Part shown: one piece after another, positions 57,935 through 64,000 of the stretch | How positions within the stretch are numbered: position 1 is the first letter of the stretch | Layout: each line of letters starts with the position of its first letter | Assembly (NCBI GenBank): GCA_004154925.1 | Contig: QJNS01000065.1 | Coordinates: forward strand, 257,614 to 321,613 | DNA length: 64,000 bases | DNA from: Monosporascus cannonballus | Lineage: Eukaryota > Ascomycota > Sordariomycetes > Xylariales | Reading direction: 5' to 3' | Notes under the pieces: model-generated | Seen by the model: the letters and a program-made list of their open reading frames with translations, nothing else | Database searches by the model: none | What the model was told of the DNA's origin: nothing | Position numbers and translations under genes: made by a program

Positions 57935-58701
57935 TAAAATTAGTCCTGGATTTCGAAAATTTCCGTTATTTTTATATAATATAAGTAGGTTTCGACGTAT
58001 TTTTTAGAAGTTGAAATAGTATATTTTTGAGTTTTTTCAGTGTTTAGTTTTATTTCTTTTCCTCTAATAACACACGTTACAATTAGGAATAGGAAATTTA
58101 ATAATATTAAATTTCTTTAAATATATAATTATTATTTATTTATCGAATTATAACAAGGTTGTAATTACAACGTTTTATATTACGTTATTACAGATTTATA
58201 TTTCCCAGTTAACATTATAATAATAATACGAATAATAGAATTTGCAAATAAAAATCGAAGATAAAGGTTAATAAAATAGTAAGTTATTTAATTTTTTAGA
58301 GAATAACTATAATATAAAACGATATAATAGATATAAGATATAATATAAATTTAAAGCATTAACATATTTATTTGCTTAATATTATTTTGCAAAAAATAAC
58401 GTAACAGATATCTTTTTTAAAGATATTAATTAAAGCTTATATTTGTTTTAATTTGACCAGTTTCAACAAATTATAAGATCGGCACAAAATTGCCGTAAAT
58501 TTATCGCCGTGGACATACTTAATATAAGTCTTTAAGTTGCTCAATCTACTCGTTATCGCGAAGAGGGACCTCAGAAACTGCATATACGTATCGATTTCGG
58601 CATTAGCGCCCTATCTTAATGCCGACGTTATTAAAAGGCAGATCCATACATCCTGAAGCTTATACATTCTTTAGGGAAAGGAAAAAGAGATGAAAACTTC
58701 T
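57935..58701. other. AT-rich then balanced spacer
   Basis: RIP-affected DNA to about 58480, then balanced sequence leading into the oxidoreductase remnant. No feature recognised. Confidence 0.45.
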
Positions 58702-59169
58702 TTATACACTTGCGTTTTGGTATTCCCCCATGGATAGACCGGCGCAGAGCCGGGAACGGATGCGATAATTTTGTTGCTGTATTTTTGGAAACCGAACCGT
58801 TCTTCGATAGCCCGGGTACGACGTATAGAACTTAATAAACTTGGCGAAAACGGCTTTTAGAGCGGGAACGTCGATCGCACCGTGCCCTACGATATAGACC
58901 TTGACGAACTGATTCCGTTGGCAGGCGTACCACTCTGTGCCGAACTGGGCGACGGAGGATACCTAGGTCCACGGGAGTCCCGTGACTGGACGGACGTGAT
59001 AATGGGTTAGGTTGGGCCCAGGGCGGCAAATTTGACTAGATACAGGCTTTACGTCCTCCAGGGGACCGGAGTATACCGCGTCGGCGATCAGGACGGGCTG
59101 TTTATATGGAAATAAGTCGTTATTAACATGTTTGTCGTGGCTTCCAACCAGAGATATTCGCATCTTCAC
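58702..59169 (-). pseudogene. C-terminal fragment of an FAD-linked (berberine-bridge-like) oxidoreductase
   Basis: Minus-strand reading: MRISLVGSHDKHVNND, then QPVLIADAVYSGPLEDVKPV and LTHYHVRPVTGLPWT with a stop at 58963-58965. The next frame continues SVAQFGTEWYACQRNQFVKV, GAIDVPALKAVFAKFIKFYT and YPGYRRTVRFPKIQQQN, ending at a TAA at 58702-58704. The ordering hydrophobic strand, then FG-x-EW, then an A-x-x-x-x-F-x-x-F-Y helix, then YRR fits the C-terminal substrate domain of FAD-binding PF01565/BBE-type fungal oxidoreductases. The FAD-binding half is absent: the adjoining retroelement LTR at 59252 lies where it should continue. The assignment is by pattern only. Confidence 0.5.
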
Positions 59170-59251
59170 TCACCTGTTGGCGAGCACGGTTATACCCGGC
59201 GCCGATCACGACCGAAAGCTCAGCGGGCATATCGTTGTCGATATTGCCTAG

Positions 59252-59651
59252 TGTGACGGCTAGGCGGTTTAACCAATTATTAAACCTTAAGTCGACGGGT
59301 TTATATTAGCAGGAGTATCGTGGGAATCTAAGTAATGAATACAGTAACGTATTACGCCTTTTAATACCGGAAATACCTTATTATAAATGATTAATATTAA
59401 TAAGTATTATAAGCTAAAATTATTTAAATTATAAAATTAATAAATATTTTTATACTTTCTCCTTTAGCTAGATTATTACCCGTAAGTTGGTAATCCGGCT
59501 TACTGGCTTATTACCAGTAAGTTGGTGATCCGGATCACTGGCTTATTATCAGTAAGCTGGTGATCCATTACGTAACCTAATTTATATAATTTTTTTGGCC
59601 TTTTCCGTTACGACCGTTCCTGGAGGCCGTAATTTATTACGTCGTAATACG
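59252..59651 (-). repeat. 3' LTR of the right-edge element
   Basis: Same family as the LTR at 41508, with three copies of the GTAAGTTGGTAATCCGG-type U3 subrepeat (59472-59565). Confidence 0.75.
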
Positions 59652-60149
59652 ATTTCTTTTTTCTTAAAATCTTGCCTTTAAGATTTTTTTTTGGTAAGTT
59701 TTTTCCATATACCTTTAACATATCTTCCGGTATATCCAAATGTCGTTTTCGCAAATCCGAATAACGATTTGCTTTAGTTAATTTAATTAAATTCGAAGAT
59801 TTTAACGTAATGCTTTTTTTTTTGTTTTGTTCGGTAGTTTAATTGCCAAATAATAAATGGGGTTTTTCGTTATAAGGAATATATCCGTCGAGGTCGTTCG
59901 TATAACGGGATAAAAGTTTTTGTTTCCATGATTAATTGCCATATTGCGGAATCGAAAAGATTAAAAGAAAAAAAGTTAACGGCCGAAAAATTTTTATCCG
60001 AAGTTTTTGCGTATCTTTTTTGCATATATCGTTAACGTCAATATTATCAATTTTAAGGTGCGAAACTTGTTAATCGTGCTCTTTAATTTTTGGACGATTT
60101 TAATAATTTTGCATAATTGGAATCGGAATCCGTAATCGAGGTTCAGGCC

Positions 60150-60420
60150 TTAGGAGGGGTGGACGTTATTGATTGGAATGCGGTAAACCAAAGGTTTCCT
60201 TCCGTGGATCTCGTGGATTGGGATGCCATTATTTCGGATAATTCCGTCGTTACTGGTAAAAGTTCTTTAATAGGCGTTAGGCGCCAATAAGATTTTTGGC
60301 AGGTTCCCAGGTATTTTCGGAATTCGGGTGTTTTTTTTATTTGATCAGGTATTAAATAAGTCCGTTTTGTTTTCGTATATCGAAAATTTTCTCCATTTCG
60401 TATATTTGTTTGTTTTTTAT
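60150..60420 (-). other. Chromodomain-coding segment at the integrase C-terminus
   Basis: Minus frame YEMEKIFDIRKQNG..YLIK.KKHPNSENTWEPAKNLIGA matches the chromodomain core (Y-x-V-E-K-I-L-D..., W-x-x-x-NTWEP-x-x-NL). Chromodomains of fungal Gypsy elements bind methylated H3K9 and target insertion to heterochromatin. Confidence 0.8.
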
Positions 60421-63400
60421 TTTTATATCGTTTTATACCGTATATATTTTAACTGTATTTGTTGTTAACTTAAGTAAGGAAATATAAAACATTGGATAAA
60501 GTTTAATTTTTGATAAAAGTTTTAATTGGTAATTATTTTTTGAGATTTTCTTAGCGATTTTGTATGGACCGATATATTTAAAATCGAGTTTTTTGCTAAG
60601 TCGTTTTGTTTAAATTTTTTGTAATAAGAAAAACCATTTCCTTTTTTTCAAAAATTAATCCTTTTAACCTTTTTTGGTTATAATATTTATTTATTCGATT
60701 TCGTACGAATTCCAGTTCCGTTTTTATTTTCTGGTGCAATTATCGTAATTATTTTGACGTAAAAATTATTTTAATATTAATTAGACTGTTATCGCGTATT
60801 TTTTTGTAAATTTCCGGAATAAAACCAAAATTTGCGTTTATAGGTATTATTTTGATACTTTCGTAATAGTTAATATTATAAATTAATTATACGATTGGTG
60901 ATTTCTTAACTTAATTATTTTGTTCATAATTAATGTAATATTATAAATAAATTTTTAAAGTTTAATTTATTCGCTTTATTTATTTATCCGTTTATGGTTT
61001 AAATGCGTTAGATAATTTATGATTTAAGCCGATTTATGTTATAAGGTTTTGTCAAAATTTTGATACGAATATTGATCCTTTATTTGATATAATTTTTATT
61101 AGTAATCTGTATGTATTAAAAATGTGTTTAAAGAAAATGTATGCTAATTATTTGGCGTTTATATTCTTATAATATGGTAAAAAATAAGAAAATTTTGTAA
61201 ATCGGTTAACGATTACGAAAATGTTATCGTAATATATTTCGGTAGTTGGATTTTTTGACATAAAAAGCTTAATAATAAAATCGAATATAACTAAATATTA
61301 TGGTCGTTTTGTAACTGGTAATGGCTGTAGTTTTCCGTATGGCTTGTGTCGTCGAGTCTTTGCTTTGGTACAAATATTATATTGCCGTATAATTTTTTAT
61401 ACCGTTAATTTCATTTTAGGAAAAAAAATATGTACGTTAAAATCGTTTTAGGGTTTTGTGAATTCCTGGATATTTATGTAATTAATGTTCGTATATTTCT
61501 CGTATTAAATCTTTTTGATATTTTTTTGGAACTTATATTTTGTCCGTTTTTTAGTTTTTTGGAAAACCGTTATTATGTTATTAAATTTTCTAATATATAT
61601 CCTAAGGTATTGTCCGAATTGTCGTAATTTGTCGTAAGCGTAAATATTTTTCTGTAATGGTATTAAAAATTATATAGCTAACTTTGACTAATTTTTTTTC
61701 AAGGTTTGGTCGTTTGCTTAAAGTATTTGCTTTGCCGTTTTTTAATCCTTTTTTGTGGATAATAACAAAGTCGAAGTTTGCCAATTTTTCTGCGTAACGA
61801 AATTGTTATTCTGTAAGTATTTTAATCGTGGTAAATCGGGTAAGATTTTGATAATTCGTATAAACCTTAATCTGGTATAAATTTCTTTTTAGGAAGTGCC
61901 TAAATTCCCGAAATGCCATAATAATAGCCATAAATCTTTTATTTGGAATACTATAATTAAGTTCGGTTTCTTTTAATTTGTACGAAAAAAATGTAATAAG
62001 GTATAATTTATTTTAATTATTTCGTTATCCGATTATTACGTTTAATACGTAATCCGAAATATCGGTTTTTAATTTAACAGGGCGGTTTGGATTGTACATA
62101 ATTAATATTGGTTTGTTAATAATCGTATTTTTAATATCCTGAAATGCTTTTTCCGTATTTGGCGTTTATTTAAATTTTTTTTTCGTAAAATTTATTAGGG
62201 GTATAATTATTTTGCTAAAGTTTCGAATAAATTTCCTATAGTAATTGGCGAATCTAAAAAATGTTTATACCTCCTTGACTGTATTTGGTATTTGTTATTC
62301 TATAATTGCAGCAATCTTTTTGGGGTTTATCCTAATATGTTCTGGGGTGATAATATATTCCAGATATTTTATTTCCTATATATGAAATTAATTCTTTTTT
62401 ACGTTAACAAGTAATTTTGCGTCCTATAAAGCTTGAAAAATTTTATGAACGTATTTTGCGTATGTTTTTTCTATTTTCAAAAAGATAAAAATGTTATTAA
62501 AATAACAAACGACGAAAATATTAAGGTATTTTTATAATATATAGTTAATTATTTGCTAAAAGGTTATTAATACGTTCGTAAGTTTTATTAGTATAACTAA
62601 ATATTTAAATAATCCGTATTTCGTCCTGAAAGTTATTTTTTATTCGTATCCCTTTTTGATCCTGATAAGGTTATATCCATTTTTAAGATCGAATGCTATG
62701 AACTATTTGGTTCCGTAAAGTCGGTTTTTTATTTCCGTAATTAGGAGTAATAATATTTGATCTTTGATAATAATATCGTTTAATTATTAATAATTAATTA
62801 TAAATCGTAATTTTCCGTTTTTTTTCGGTATAAAAAATATTAGATATTTTGCTGGTAATTTCGAAAGTCGAATCCATCCTTTTTATAGCCGATTTTCCAG
62901 ATATTCTTTAAAAGTACGTAATTCGTTTTTACTGAGATTATAAATAAGGTAAAATTTTGTCGAAAATCCTTTTTTGAGAATTATTTTATGGTTTTATTCG
63001 TTATGTTCTGGTAATTTCGTATTAAGTTCTTTTTTGAAAAGCTGCTTATATTTGTAATACTGTGGTAGCATATTGGTTAGATTTTCTGATTTTTTGGGCT
63101 GTTGTTCTTTTTGTTCCAGATCGTTATTTAATTGCTTTGATTTTATTTTGATGGTAATAATGATATGTCGTATTTTTTTTGATATTCGTTTTTTTTTGTA
63201 TTTTGTTTTTTTGGGTGGTAAAGTATTTATCGTATTTTTATGCCTGTATTTGTCGTTATTATTAATCGAATATTAAGATCTTAATTACTTTTTTTTATTT
63301 GTTAATAAGGAATAAAGTGAATTTTATCTGGCCAGTTCCGCCGTTAATTAAAATTCCGTATTGGCGTATTTATGGTAATCTTAAGATCATATTATAATTT

Positions 63401-64000
63401 CTAAATGGAACGATATCGAAATTAACCGTTTAGTATTATCCTTAGATAAGAATTTCGAAGTAATTAATTTCGCATATAACTTTTTCGTTATTATAAGCGA
63501 ATTTCTGACCTTCGGTATTTGTCGTTATGTAAGGTTTTAATTTATATCTTTATGCTAATTTAAGTTTATTGATTATATTTGATCTAATATAATTTCCGCC
63601 TAGAGTTCCGTAATTTACCATTGCGGTGTACCAGTGCGTTCCGATTCGTATTTCCAAGATAATAGGGTCGTTAACGTTTCTTATCGTCGCGTTTAAAGCC
63701 TTTTTCGGGAATTCCTTTTAATTTCTTTGGGTTTCGTTATTCTGCAACTTTTTTATAAGTAATTTTTTTCTTTTAACTTTTGTTCGAATTTATTAAGCTT
63801 TATTTGTATTTCTGTGTATAACGCGTTAAGTTATTATATTTGTCGCTGTTGTCGGCGTACTGTTTTTTCGAACCGTATTAATTGTTCCTGGTTTTTTTGC
63901 AGTTTTTTTCCTTATTAAATAAATTATTTTTTTATGTTTACGATTACATCCTATTATACGTCGTTTTGGCTATCGTTTTAAAGATTTCCTATAAACTAAC

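Larger units (their letters stand above)
59252..64000 (-). mobile_element. Minus-oriented Ty3/Gypsy chromovirus, runs off the right edge
   Basis: 3' LTR 59252 to about 59651 (TGTGACGGCTAGGCGG). On the minus strand: chromodomain with YEMEKIFDIRKQNG and HPNSENTWEPAKNLIGA followed by RLLKNFYQ (about 60420-60240); integrase (about 60.5-61.6 kb); RNase H tail ANFDFVIIHKKGLKNGKANT (61781-61722); reverse transcriptase (about 62.0-62.9 kb); protease region (about 63.2-63.5 kb) and gag to the edge. Stops are mainly TAA replacing CAA or tryptophan codons. This copy is less eroded than those at 30-44 kb and gives the clearest chromodomain. Confidence 0.78.

Noticed and set aside
29563..64000. Mitochondrial or bacterial origin of the AT-rich block
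   Set aside because: Chromodomain integrases, LTRs, 5-bp duplications and RIP-type stops all indicate nuclear fungal repeats.

Overview
This window looks like chromosomal DNA of a filamentous ascomycete (Pezizomycotina, most likely a sordariomycete). The left part carries genes with short GT-AG introns (about 50-200 nt) and typical Pezizomycotina families: Sec62, ribonuclease T2, a histidine-acid phytase, a sterol-desaturase-like membrane protein and several low-complexity regulatory-looking proteins. From about 29.6 kb to the right edge the sequence becomes extremely AT-rich. CpA/TpG are scarce, TpA is abundant and glutamine or tryptophan codons have become stops, which is the signature of repeat-induced point mutation (RIP). 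The two halves read as a euchromatic gene block next to a heterochromatic retrotransposon block.

Layout of the left block: an Ser/Arg-rich protein running off the left edge (minus, 1-1303); a fatty acid hydroxylase/sterol desaturase-like protein (plus, 3894-4868); a decayed multi-TM protein (about 5.8-6.3 kb); a decayed TRI5-type terpene synthase (minus, 7.2-8.2 kb); a single-TM acid-phosphatase-like protein (minus, 9410-10455, one intron); a short AT-rich tandem repeat (10.9-11.1 kb); a membrane-anchored phytase (minus, 11769-13392, one intron); a CRIB-like-motif protein (minus, 14218-15718, one intron); SEC62 (plus, 17305-18679, three introns); a secreted RNase T2 (minus, 19103-20397, five introns inferred); a decayed NADH:flavin oxidoreductase (plus, 23.8-25.3 kb); an uncharacterised basic-tailed protein (minus, 26226-27821); and a decayed MFS transporter exactly at the composition boundary (plus, 28.7-29.6 kb).

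The right block is a nest of degenerate Ty3/Gypsy elements of the chromodomain-bearing (chromovirus) type. One element (30808-39864, plus) has a 3' LTR split by a 2.2 kb inverted-repeat insertion flanked by an ATTAT target duplication. Two truncated minus-strand elements lie at 41.5-48.2 kb, a nearly complete plus-strand element at 48.2-54.9 kb, a gag-end fragment with a 5' LTR at 55.0-57.9 kb, and another minus-strand element from 59252 off the right edge. Solo LTRs and other short islands (116-373 bp) with 5-bp target duplications keep a balanced composition, as expected for repeats too short to attract RIP. The LTRs share one R/U5 half but carry at least three unrelated U3 halves.

Two non-transposon islands survive in the AT block: a BAHD/TRI101-like acyltransferase pseudogene (40.3-41.1 kb) and the C-terminal part of an FAD-linked oxidoreductase (58.7-59.2 kb). 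With the terpene synthase, flavin oxidoreductase and MFS remnants they suggest, as inference only, the ghost of a terpenoid-type secondary-metabolite cluster broken up by retrotransposons. No CRISPR array, rRNA or convincing tRNA was seen.
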